Source: JAGPUQ01 sp963708735
GTDB taxonomy: Bacteria > Pseudomonadota > Gammaproteobacteria > Pseudomonadales > Porticoccaceae
Assembly: GCA_963708735.1 (NCBI GenBank)
Contig: CAVPTW010000033.1
Location: forward strand, 1-64,000
Reading direction: 5' to 3'
Length of the DNA stretch: 64,000 bases
The notes under the pieces are model-generated. The model searched no databases. It worked only from the letters and a program-made list of their open reading frames with translations, and was not told the DNA's origin. Of this stretch, positions 33,474 through 41,823 are shown piece after piece. Position 1 is the stretch's first letter. Each line of letters begins with the position of its first letter. The translations under genes were made by a program, and so were the position numbers.

Positions 33474-34883
33474 CTAGATTCCCACACGCGCTACGGCACG
33501 GGCCGCCAGCCGCAACCAGATATAGCCGCTGAACCCGGCAAGCAACGAAGCCAGCAAGATTCCCGTTTTGGCCATCAGCAGCTCGTCCGGGTGCGCGGCA
33601 AAGCCCAGTTCGGCGATGAAAATGGACATGGTGAAGCCGATGCCTCCCAGCAGCGATACCCCGGCGATCTGATGCAGGCGGGTGCCGGAGGGCAGTTCAC
33701 CGATACCCAGCTTCAGCGCCAGCCACACGGTTCCGGTAATGCCGATGAACTTGCCGAGCACCAAACCCAGCGTCACGCCCAGAGTGACAGGGTGCATCAG
33801 CGTGGTCGCCAAGGCGCCGAAATCCAGCGGAATGCCCGCGTTGAACAGGGCGAATACCGGCACCACCAGAAAGGCAACCGGCAGGTTCCACAGATGTTCC
33901 AGGCGCTGCAACGGCGCCTGCACTTCGATCGCGCTGCGGCCCAGGGTCTGCACCACCGCGCGCAATTCTTCGTTGGTAAGGATGCTGGCCCCCGGACTGT
34001 AGCTGGCATCAAACCGCGCCAGCAACGCCTTGGCTCGCTGGCTGAACAGCGCCGGATCGTAACGAGGTCGGGCGGGCACGGTGAAAGCGCCGAGCACACC
34101 CGCAAGCGTCGCGTGAATCCCGGATTCGAGCAGTAGATACCAAAGCATCGCCGCCAGCAGAAAGTAGGGCATCGTGCGGCGCACGCCGGCCAGATTCAGC
34201 AGCAGCATCGTACCGAGCACCAGCACCGCGCCCGCGAGCCAGCCCAGCGCGAGTTTTTCTGTATAGAAAACGGCAATGACCATCACCGCGCCCAGATCAT
34301 CGACGATCGCCAGGGCCACCAGAAAGGTGATGAGTGCCCGGGGTACGCGCCCAGCGAGTAACGCCACCACGCCGATCGAGAACGCGATGTCCGTCGCCAT
34401 GGGAATACCCCAGCCGCGGGCGCCATCCCCGCCACCGTTGAATGCCGTATAAATCAGCGCCGGCACCAGCATGCCGCCGATGGCGGCAAGGATAGGCAGC
34501 ACGGCATGGCGGGGATTGGCGAGTTCGCCCACCAACATTTCCCGCTTCAGCTCCAATCCGACCACGAAGAAAAACAACGCCATCAGACCGTCATTGACCC
34601 AGTGATGCAGGGTTTTTTCGATCCCCCAATCGCCGATACCGATATGGGCTGGAAGGTGGATCAGATGCTGGTAGGCCGCGGCCGCGCCGGAATTGGCGAG
34701 CATCAGGGCAAGGACCGCCGAGACCATCAGCACCATGCCGCCGGTGGTCTGACGATGAATGAACTCCTCAAAGGGAGTGAGGATTTTTTCGAAAGTCCGT
34801 TCCCAGGGTGCCCGGATGCGGCCCGCGTCGGTAGCGGCGGAACTGAATGGTTCGTGGTCCTGATTACTCACGGGGTACTGCAT
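33474..34883 (-). CDS. nhaA: Na+/H+ antiporter NhaA
   Basis: NhaA exchanges Na+ or Li+ for protons across the inner membrane. The protein (469 aa from the ATG at 34883) has about 12 hydrophobic segments. It shows HHWVNDGLMALFFFVVGLELKRE, GWGIPMATDIAFSIGVVALL, and ALAIVDDLGAVMVIA with the ion-binding Asp pair, plus SLLGGIGFTMSIFIAELGF. The Shine-Dalgarno AAGGAG touches the ATG at 34883, so initiation at the GTG at 34871 (12 nt downstream of the SD) is plausible. The leader is strongly structured. Confidence 0.94.
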   Translation of the reverse strand: MQYPVSNQDHEPFSSAATDAGRIRAPWERTFEKILTPFEEFIHRQTTGGMVLMVSAVLALMLANSGAAAAYQHLIHLPAHIGIGDWGIEKTLHHWVNDGLMALFFFVVGLELKREMLVGELANPRHAVLPILAAIGGMLVPALIYTAFNGGGDGARGWGIPMATDIAFSIGVVALLAGRVPRALITFLVALAIVDDLGAVMVIAVFYTEKLALGWLAGAVLVLGTMLLLNLAGVRRTMPYFLLAAMLWYLLLESGIHATLAGVLGAFTVPARPRYDPALFSQRAKALLARFDASYSPGASILTNEELRAVVQTLGRSAIEVQAPLQRLEHLWNLPVAFLVVPVFALFNAGIPLDFGALATTLMHPVTLGVTLGLVLGKFIGITGTVWLALKLGIGELPSGTRLHQIAGVSLLGGIGFTMSIFIAELGFAAHPDELLMAKTGILLASLLAGFSGYIWLRLAARAVARVGI

Positions 34884-34965
34884 CTCCTTGCGGGCGATCC
34901 ACGCTGATCGACCGTCGCGGCCGCTGGGGCAATGGCGGTCTTCCGCCTGGGCGGAAGACCCATGG
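34884..34965 (-). promoter_or_regulatory. structured 5' leader of nhaA, candidate cation riboswitch
   Basis: On the minus strand the leader can fold into a perfect 10-bp hairpin (arms 34937-34946 and 34951-34960, 4-nt loop). A second hairpin, CGATC/GATCG, lies just upstream of the AAGGAG ribosome site, with GC-rich unpaired segments between them. Known nhaA-I and nhaA-II RNA motifs (Li+/Na+ responsive) occupy this position in proteobacteria. I cannot confirm the consensus by eye. Confidence 0.35.
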
Positions 34966-35143
34966 TAACCAATAAAGCAAGGCAAATGACCGACCGCACC
35001 GGCATCGATCCGGATGCGTCGGCGCGCGCGGCCGGGAGCCACAATTCCGACAGTCACGGAAATGGCTGGTGTTGGGGCCCTTGTCCCGCCCCGACGCGCC
35101 GGTTAGGATCGCCGCCAGACCCGCGACCCGCCCACATCTGTCG

Positions 35144-35461
35144 ATGACCCCGCAACCGCGCACCCGGTCCCGCTTCCCCGCCTTTGCCGCGGCGCGGGTA
35201 CTGTTGGCGGTGGCGCTGCTGGCCGCGGGCCAGGTGGCGGTGGCAGTGCATGATGCCGACCATCCTTTCCACGCCCATACCAGTTCCTGCGACGCCTTTC
35301 TGGGCGCTGACACCCAGCAACCAAGTGTCGCTCCCGCGATGGTTCAGACTGCGGTGGTACCCGCTCATTTGGTGCTGACGGAAGTCTTTTCACAGGCTGT
35401 CGCGTTAACCCTGCACCCCGCATTCCAACCCCGCGCCCCACCGTTCCTCCCCACGACCTGA
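35144..35461 (+). CDS. small His-rich secreted protein in metal cluster
   Basis: The 105-residue protein begins with basic residues and a hydrophobic stretch (ARVLLAVALLAAGQVAVA) that looks like a signal peptide. The segment HDADHPFHAHTSSCDAFLGA follows, with five His and a Cys that could bind metal. I do not recognise a characterised family; similar small proteins occur beside zinc-uptake genes. The start used is the ATG at 35144. It precedes the outer-membrane protein gene by 66 bp, which include a short GC hairpin (35483-35502). Confidence 0.6.
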   Translation: MTPQPRTRSRFPAFAAARVLLAVALLAAGQVAVAVHDADHPFHAHTSSCDAFLGADTQQPSVAPAMVQTAVVPAHLVLTEVFSQAVALTLHPAFQPRAPPFLPTT

Positions 35462-35527
35462 GTTTTCCAATCGTTACTGCAACCCGGCGCTCTGGTGCCG
35501 GGCACTTGGTCGTTACGGGAGCATCCC

Positions 35528-36898
35528 ATGAAGAAAACCATCGTAGCGGTGGCAATCGCCGCTGTCCTGCCCTGGTCGGCGGCGGCGCGGGCCGACACCG
35601 GCGTCGACGCCCTGCGGGCCGAATTCGATCAAAAATTCAAGGCCCTCCAGGCCGATTACGAGGCACGCCTGAAAGCTCTCGAAAATCGCCTGGAGACGGC
35701 CGAGATCAAGGCCGACAACGCCCAGCAGGAGGCTGCCGCGAGTGCCGCCCCGCCCCCGGCTTCGGCGGGCACCTTCAACCCGGAGGTATCGCTTATTCTG
35801 CAGGGCGGCTACATCAACCGCGCCGGCGGCGAGCGGCCTATCACCGGCTTCATGCCGGTCGAGTCGCCGGCGCGAGTCGATCGCGGCTTCACGCTGGATG
35901 ACTCCGAGCTGGTGATGAGCGCCAATATCGATCCGTACCTGCGCGGCTACGTGAATCTCGTGTTCCTGGACGACCAGGTCGATGTCGAGGAGGCCTGGTT
36001 CCAGACCCTGAATCTGGATTACGGGCTGACCTTCAAGGGTGGTCGCTTTCTGTCCGGCATCGGCTACCAGAACGAGCGTCACCCCCACGCCTGGGATTTC
36101 GCCGACAACAACCTGATGTATTCGGCCCTGTTTGGCGAGCACCTGGCGCAGGACGGCGTGCAGCTGCGCTGGCTGGCGCCGACCGAGCTGTTCATGGAAG
36201 TGGGCGCGGAAGTGGCCAAGGGCCAGTTCTTCCCGGGTTCGGACGCGGGTGGCGACCGGAACGGTGTCGGAAGCTGGGCGGCGTTTGCCCATGTCGGCGG
36301 CGATGTCGGCGAGTCAAATGCCTGGCGCGCGGGCGTGTCTTACCTGCGTGCCCGACCGCGTGGGCGCGAGGCGTTGCTCACCGATATTAGCGACTTCTCG
36401 GAACTGACCCGCTTCTCCGGAACTTCGAAGACCTGGCTGGGCGACTTCGTGTGGAAGTGGTCGCCGAATGGCAATCCATATGAGCACAATTTCGTGTTCG
36501 CGACGGAGTACTTCCACCGCGATGAAAACGGCGACCTGAACTGCGCCGACAACACCGCGGCAGGGGGCTTGTGCGCCGACCTGACGGACAGTTACGACAG
36601 TTCGCAATCCGGCGGCTATGCCCAGGCGGTGTATCAGTTCATGCCGCGCTGGCGCACCGGTGTGCGTTACGACCGGCTCAGTTCGGGTTCGGTGGATTTT
36701 GGCGCCAATGGAGCGTTTTTCGACACCACCGGCTACGACCCGAGCCGCTGGAGTCTGATGACCGACTATTCGCCGTCGGAATTTTCGCGCTTTCGCTTGC
36801 AGTTCGCCCGTGACAAGTCGTTGCAGGGTGATCCGGACAACCAAGTCATCCTGCAATACATCATGAGCATCGGCCCCCACGGCGCCCACAAATTCTGA
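35528..36898 (+). CDS. putative outer-membrane porin of a zinc cluster
   Basis: The 456-residue protein has a Sec signal peptide (about residues 1-22, ending SAAARA). A coiled-coil segment follows (FDQKFKALQADYEARLKALENRLETAE), an Ala/Pro linker, and then a region rich in alternating beta-strand patterns. An aromatic end (GPHGAHKF) closes it, suiting an outer-membrane barrel. Like porins with N-terminal coiled coils it may be trimeric. Its place 12 nt before the ZnuA-like gene suggests passage of zinc or a zinc chelate. It lacks a TonB box or plug. Confidence 0.7.
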   Translation: MKKTIVAVAIAAVLPWSAAARADTGVDALRAEFDQKFKALQADYEARLKALENRLETAEIKADNAQQEAAASAAPPPASAGTFNPEVSLILQGGYINRAGGERPITGFMPVESPARVDRGFTLDDSELVMSANIDPYLRGYVNLVFLDDQVDVEEAWFQTLNLDYGLTFKGGRFLSGIGYQNERHPHAWDFADNNLMYSALFGEHLAQDGVQLRWLAPTELFMEVGAEVAKGQFFPGSDAGGDRNGVGSWAAFAHVGGDVGESNAWRAGVSYLRARPRGREALLTDISDFSELTRFSGTSKTWLGDFVWKWSPNGNPYEHNFVFATEYFHRDENGDLNCADNTAAGGLCADLTDSYDSSQSGGYAQAVYQFMPRWRTGVRYDRLSSGSVDFGANGAFFDTTGYDPSRWSLMTDYSPSEFSRFRLQFARDKSLQGDPDNQVILQYIMSIGPHGAHKF

Positions 36899-36910
36899 CG
36901 GAAAACTCCC

Positions 36911-37813
36911 ATGAACCGCTTACTGATTCTGACGTTGATTGCAATTAGCTTCGCCGCGCTCCCGGCACGGGCGGTGCTCAATGTGCTGACCTGCGAGCCC
37001 GAGTGGGCCGCCCTGACCCAGGAACTCGCGGGCGATCTGGTCGAGGTCAGCTCGGCGACCACCGCCCTGCAGGACCCGCATCACATAGAAGCGCGGCCGG
37101 CGCTGCTGGCGAAAGCCCGGCGGGCGGACCTGCTGGTCTGCACCGGCGCCGAGCTCGAGATCGGCTGGTTGCCGCTGCTGCAACGCGAGGCCGGCAACGG
37201 CAGGATCCAGCCCGGTCAGCCCGGTTACCTGGACGCGGCGCGGTTCGCGCGGATTCTGGAGCGCCCGACCTCCCTCGACCGGGCGATGGGCGACGTCCAC
37301 GCCGCCGGCAACCCGCACCTGCATCTGGCCCCGCGCAACATCGCCCGGGTGGCAGACGGCCTGACCAGGCGCCTGGGCGAACTGGACCCGGCGAACGCGG
37401 CCCGGTATACCGAGCGCAATACCGATTTCCAGGCCCGCTGGACAGCCGCGATGGCGCGCTGGGAGCAGCAGGGCGCGCGCCTGCGGGGCGCGCCGGTGGT
37501 GGTGCATCACCGTAACCTGAGTTACCTCGTCGACTGGCTGGGGCTGACGGTGATCGGCGAACTGGAGCCCAAGCCCGGCATGGAGCCGACCGCCAGCCAC
37601 CTTGCCGAGCTGCTCGAAACGCTCAAGGCCACGCCGGCCAAAATGGTGTTGCACGCCGCCTATGAATCGCCCAAGGCGTCCGCATGGCTGTCCAGTCGCG
37701 CCAGCATCCCCGCACTGGAGCTGCCGTACACGGTCGGCGGATCATCGGGCGCACAGGATCTGTTTGGCCTGTTCGACGACACGCTCAATCGCCTGTTGCA
37801 GGCCGCGCCATGA
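36911..37813 (+). CDS. ZnuA-like metal-binding periplasmic protein
   Basis: This is a cluster A-I metal solute-binding protein (TroA/ZnuA fold) with a signal peptide ending in ALPARA at about residue 21. Likely metal ligands are His57/His58 in LQDPHHIEARP, His136/His138 in NPHLHLAPRN, and the His in VVVHHRNLSYLVDW. The His-rich loop typical of E. coli ZnuA is absent. At 300 aa it has normal size. It overlaps the permease gene by 4 nt (ATGA). Confidence 0.88.
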   Translation: MNRLLILTLIAISFAALPARAVLNVLTCEPEWAALTQELAGDLVEVSSATTALQDPHHIEARPALLAKARRADLLVCTGAELEIGWLPLLQREAGNGRIQPGQPGYLDAARFARILERPTSLDRAMGDVHAAGNPHLHLAPRNIARVADGLTRRLGELDPANAARYTERNTDFQARWTAAMARWEQQGARLRGAPVVVHHRNLSYLVDWLGLTVIGELEPKPGMEPTASHLAELLETLKATPAKMVLHAAYESPKASAWLSSRASIPALELPYTVGGSSGAQDLFGLFDDTLNRLLQAAP

Positions 37814-38559
37814 CCCTCGACGGCCTGCAACCGACCATCCTGCTGCCGGCGCTGGCGGCAGGACTGCTGGTGCTGGCGACTCATGTGCCGCTGGGGATGG
37901 AGGTGCTGCGCCGGGGGATCATCTTCATCGACCTGGCGATCGCGCAGATCGCGGGCCTCGGCATCGTGGTCGCCAGTGCCTGCGGTGCCGAAATCGGTGG
38001 CTGGCGCACGCAGGTCAGCGCGGTCGCCGCCGCGCTGACCGGAGCCCTGTGCCTGAGCTGGATGGAGAAGAAGTATCCGGCCCAGCTGGAAGCCGTCATC
38101 GGCGTCAGTTTCGTGGCCGCCGCCTGTGCCGCCATTCTGCTGATGAGCCAGGACCCGCACGCCGGCGAGCATCTGAAGGACCTGCTGGTCGGGCAGATTC
38201 TGTGGACCACCTGGGGCGGGCTGTTACCGCTGACCGGCGTGACTGTGCTGACGCTGGCGGGCTGGTTCGGCCTGCGCCTGAAGGACTCGCCACGCGGTTT
38301 CTATCTGCTGTTCGCGATCACCATCACCGCCTCGGTGCAGGTGGTGGGCGTGTATCTGGTGTTCGCCAGCCTGATCGTGCCGGCACTCGCAGCGGGCGGC
38401 CGACTGGTCCGGGCCGGCGCTGTCGGCGTTACCGGGTATGTGCTGGGGCTGCTGGCATCCGGCCTGTTCGATCTGCCGGCGGGCGCCGCCATCGTGCTGG
38501 CGCTGGTGGCCGTGGCCACCCTGGGCGGGAAAGCGGCGCCGAAAGTCGAGCACTGTTGA
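37810..38559 (+). CDS. ZnuB-like metal ABC transporter permease
   Basis: The 249-residue protein is an ABC-3 family permease with about seven to eight hydrophobic segments. Family segments are LRRGIIFIDLAIAQIAGLGIVVA near the N terminus and ASVQVVGVYLVFASLIVPALAA. It would form the channel for metal delivered by the ZnuA-like protein. No ATP-binding subunit gene follows; the next gene is a convergent CDF exporter. The ATPase must be encoded elsewhere. Confidence 0.88.
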   Translation: MTLDGLQPTILLPALAAGLLVLATHVPLGMEVLRRGIIFIDLAIAQIAGLGIVVASACGAEIGGWRTQVSAVAAALTGALCLSWMEKKYPAQLEAVIGVSFVAAACAAILLMSQDPHAGEHLKDLLVGQILWTTWGGLLPLTGVTVLTLAGWFGLRLKDSPRGFYLLFAITITASVQVVGVYLVFASLIVPALAAGGRLVRAGAVGVTGYVLGLLASGLFDLPAGAAIVLALVAVATLGGKAAPKVEHC

Positions 38560-38583
38560 GCGCTGGCGGGATTGCGGTGCCTG

Positions 38584-39519
38584 CTAAGGCACCTGCATAT
38601 CCCGGCAGGGTTCCTCGGCCTGCTCGATTTCGATGGTGGTGTGGGCGAAGCGATAAGCCGCAAGGGCTGCGGCCACGGCACTTTTGATGCGCTGCTGCAC
38701 GGCGTTGGTAATGGGTTCGTCGACATCCAGATGTACCGTCAGCACATGGCGCTCGCCGTCCAGCGACCACAGATGCAAATGGTGCAGATCCACCACATGG
38801 TCCACGGCCCGGAGTTTCGCCGCCACTTCCCGCGCCAGGGCGGCATCCGGACTGGCCTGGAAGAACAGCCGCCCGGTCCTGGCGAGATTGCGCGCCACGT
38901 TGAACAGAATGAATCCCGTCAACGCGATCGACAGCAGCGGGTCCAGGATCGGCCAGTCGACTACCAGCAGCGCCGCCCCGACCACCAGCACCACCGCCCA
39001 GCCGAACACGTCCTCCAGCAAATGCCAGTTCAGCATCCGCTCATTCAAGGTCGCGCCTCCCGCCAGGCGCCAGGCGGCGACGCCATTGACCGTCAGTCCC
39101 AGCACCGCCAGCGCCACCATGCCGGGTGCGTGGGGCATCACCGGCGCGCCGAGGCGCGGCACCGCCTGCCACAACACCCAGGCCGAGCCCACCACCAGAA
39201 TGACGCCATTGACCAGCGCGCCAAACAGCGACAGGCGGCCAAAGCCATAACTGAAAGTCTCGCTGGCGCGCCGCCCGGCGAGGCGGCTCATGATCCAGCC
39301 GAAACCGATCGCCAGGCTGTCGCCAAAATCATGCACGGCGTTGGCCATGATCGCGGTGCTGCCGGCCCAGCGACCGCCGATGAACTCGATGATGGCAAAG
39401 CCGAAATTGAGCCAGAACGCGAAGCCGATGGCGCGGGCCGCGTCGTGGGTGATCGAACGCTGGTGGTGGTGATGGCCTGCATCGTGGTCGTGCATGGAAG
39501 GCACCGGGGTCTCGTCCAT
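38584..39519 (-). CDS. CDF-family cation (zinc) efflux protein
   Basis: The 311-residue protein has a His-rich N terminus (HDHDAGHHHH), six membrane segments and a C-terminal cytoplasmic domain (HHLHLWSLDGERHVLTVHL). The CDF metal site is seen as HDFGD (His63 and Asp67) and as HLLED in the fifth helix. It most likely exports zinc or a similar divalent cation. It converges on the ZnuB-like gene. No good ribosome site precedes the ATG at 39519; the ATG at 39495 (MHDHDAG) is an alternative start. Confidence 0.88.
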   Translation of the reverse strand: MDETPVPSMHDHDAGHHHHQRSITHDAARAIGFAFWLNFGFAIIEFIGGRWAGSTAIMANAVHDFGDSLAIGFGWIMSRLAGRRASETFSYGFGRLSLFGALVNGVILVVGSAWVLWQAVPRLGAPVMPHAPGMVALAVLGLTVNGVAAWRLAGGATLNERMLNWHLLEDVFGWAVVLVVGAALLVVDWPILDPLLSIALTGFILFNVARNLARTGRLFFQASPDAALAREVAAKLRAVDHVVDLHHLHLWSLDGERHVLTVHLDVDEPITNAVQQRIKSAVAAALAAYRFAHTTIEIEQAEEPCRDMQVP

Positions 39520-39645
39520 TGGGTAACGCCGGCATAGTAACCGGGTGCGGTGGCGCCCGAATGCCCGCGGCGGGTATCCTTCCCGTTGAGGCCAGCATTT
39601 TCCGAGCCATCCCGATCACCCCCTGCGGGGGCCAGGAGCAACCCA

Positions 39646-40185
39646 ATGTCCGAGCAGCCCTTCCTCACCGACATCAAAACCTTGCGCAAGCGCGCGCGTC
39701 AGCACATCGAACAGGGTGCCGTCACCTCCGGCTACGGCGCCAACCTCGACACCGTGGTCAAGCTGCTCAATGCCGCCCTCGCCACCGAGCTGGTGTGCGT
39801 GCTGCGCTACCGGCGCCACCACTTCATGGCCGCCGGCATCAATGCCCAGAGCGTGGCCGCAGAATTTTTGCTGCACGCCAACGAAGAGCAGGCCCACGCC
39901 GACCAGCTCGCCCAGCGCATCGTCCAGCTCGGTGGCGCACCCGATTTCTCCCCCGAGGGGCTGGCCTCGCGCAGCCACGCCGAATATGTGGAAGGCGAAA
40001 ACCTGCTCGACATGATTCGCGAGGATCTGGTCGCCGAGCGCATCGCCATCGACAGCTACCGCGAGATGATCACCTATCTGGGTACCCGGGACTCCACCAC
40101 CCGCCGTATGCTGGAGGGCATCCTCGCCATGGAAGAGGAACACGCCGACGATCTGGTGGGGCTGCTGGAGGAGATGGGATCCTGA
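39646..40185 (+). CDS. ferritin-like (bacterioferritin/Dps-type) protein
   Basis: The 179-residue protein is a four-helix ferritin-like protein. ALATELVCVLRYRRHHF carries a ligand Glu, HANEEQAHADQLAQRI carries Glu-x-x-His, DLVAERIAIDSYREMI carries another Glu, and MEEEHADDLVGLLEEM carries a second Glu-x-x-His. This is the diiron ligand pattern. It may store iron or detoxify peroxide. The CAGGAG ribosome site precedes the ATG at 39646. Confidence 0.82.
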   Translation: MSEQPFLTDIKTLRKRARQHIEQGAVTSGYGANLDTVVKLLNAALATELVCVLRYRRHHFMAAGINAQSVAAEFLLHANEEQAHADQLAQRIVQLGGAPDFSPEGLASRSHAEYVEGENLLDMIREDLVAERIAIDSYREMITYLGTRDSTTRRMLEGILAMEEEHADDLVGLLEEMGS

Positions 40186-40455
40186 TGCGGATGCAGCGCG
40201 CGGGCTGGATGAAGGATGATCCAGCCCCGCCTTGAGCGGACCTGCCGACAGACCGTCAGGCGATGTCCCGAACGACCAGAGCAGCGCAACCGCCAAGCAG
40301 TTCGGCGTTCCCTGTTGCGCGGCCCGACGGTAGCGGCGCGCGAGACCTGAGGCAAACGGCGCGCTGACATCAGAAAAGCAGGATCAGGGGCCATTGCAGC
40401 AGGCCTCCCCTGCCGCCCCCCGAATATCAGTGGCGTGGCTGGTATGGTGCAGGCA

Positions 40456-41661
40456 CTACGCCACCGGTTCTCCCCTGTCCGCACCGCCCCGCTCCGGTGT
40501 CAGCGCGAGCAGACCAAAGGCAGCGATGCTGACCACGCAGGCCAGTACAAACACCGTGCGATAGTCAGTGGCGACCACCACATGGCCGAGCACCAGCCCC
40601 GCCGCCGACAGGCCCAGATTGAATGCGCCGTTGTAGGCGGCCATGACCTTGCCGCGCTCGGCGGGGGTGGCCAAATCGATCGCCACCGCGTTCAGCGCCG
40701 GATAGTAGATGCCCTGCATCAAACCCAGGACGGCGCCGGCGATGAACAGGCCGAAAAAGTCGAGCCAGATCAAGGTCAGGGGCGCGAACACATAAAGCAC
40801 CAGCATCGCGCGCACCACCTTCAACCGCCCCAGGCGGTCGGCCAGATCGCCGCACAGCACGCGCACCGACACCGCCGCCACCGCGTAGGCGACCAGATAG
40901 ATCGCGACCTTCTGGATGCCGAGCGACAGTGCCCAGGGCTGGTAAAACGTGAACAGGGTGCCAAATGCCCAGCCCACCATGGCCGAGACAATGGTCACCC
41001 GCAGCATGCCGGGCCGGCGCAAGACCTGCAGCAGACTCGCGTGCTGTCCGCCCTCCGGAGGCGCGTGCCGATGTTCGTGGATGAGCCGCGAAAATACCGC
41101 GGCAAGCACCGAGGTGACGGCGGTCGCCGCGAACACCGTCTTCCAGCCGAAATGTTCCGATGTCCACTCCGCAAAGGCCGGTCCCACCGCATTGGTGAAG
41201 ATCATCACCGCGCCGAAAATCCCGAGTGCCTGCCCCAGTCGGGCGGGCGGCGCGAGATCGGTTGCTAGCGTTGCCACGGCGATATAAAACAACGTGAAGC
41301 CGATACCCTGGAGGATACGCAACGCCCAGACCAGCGGCCCGACGCTGTCGACCCAAAAAAAGCCAGCGCAGGACAGCGCGAGGATCAGGCCACCGGCGGC
41401 GGCAAAGGCCTTGCGCCCGCGCCGGTCGATCTGGCCGCCGACAAAGGGCACCGTCAGTGCCGATGCCAGCCAGAAAATGGTGGTCACGCTGCCGATGGTG
41501 ACCGGGTCGGCGGCGAGTTCCACGGCCAGAAACTTGGGCAGCAAAAAATAGGTCGAGAACGACAGACCGAACAGCGTCGTCACCGCCAGCAGCAGCACAA
41601 ACTGACCACTGAACAGCGTTGTTCCGGATTCAGATCCCGGGGACGATTGCAGGACGGTCAT
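40456..41661 (-). CDS. MFS transporter
   Basis: The 401-residue protein has about 12 membrane segments and MFS loop motifs: FVGGQIDRRGRKAF between helices 2 and 3, and DLADRLGRLKVVR at the equivalent site in the second half. The substrate is unknown; drug or metabolite efflux is typical for this size. The start is taken at the ATG at 41661 (MTVLQSSPG), which gives a normal cytoplasmic N terminus; the ribosome site is weak. The 270 bp between it and the ferritin-like gene holds no gene. Confidence 0.85.
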   Translation of the reverse strand: MTVLQSSPGSESGTTLFSGQFVLLLAVTTLFGLSFSTYFLLPKFLAVELAADPVTIGSVTTIFWLASALTVPFVGGQIDRRGRKAFAAAGGLILALSCAGFFWVDSVGPLVWALRILQGIGFTLFYIAVATLATDLAPPARLGQALGIFGAVMIFTNAVGPAFAEWTSEHFGWKTVFAATAVTSVLAAVFSRLIHEHRHAPPEGGQHASLLQVLRRPGMLRVTIVSAMVGWAFGTLFTFYQPWALSLGIQKVAIYLVAYAVAAVSVRVLCGDLADRLGRLKVVRAMLVLYVFAPLTLIWLDFFGLFIAGAVLGLMQGIYYPALNAVAIDLATPAERGKVMAAYNGAFNLGLSAAGLVLGHVVVATDYRTVFVLACVVSIAAFGLLALTPERGGADRGEPVA

Positions 41662-41823
41662 AGAGGTTCTTCTGGTTGTTGACGCAGTAGGTACCGACTC
41701 CACCGGGATGAGCGGTGACAGGGCCATGGTGTGGTGGCCGGCGATTTTCGCGGTGGGTCGGTGCTCCCGCTGCGCCACTTTGCCACTGATGGTGCGCAAT
41801 AGCATAGCCCCCGGCCGGCGCAA

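Noticed and set aside
38576..38593. Hairpin GGTGCCT/AGGCACC between znuB-like and CDF genes
   Set aside because: It overlaps the end of the CDF gene and has no T-run on either strand; a bidirectional terminator is possible but not supported.
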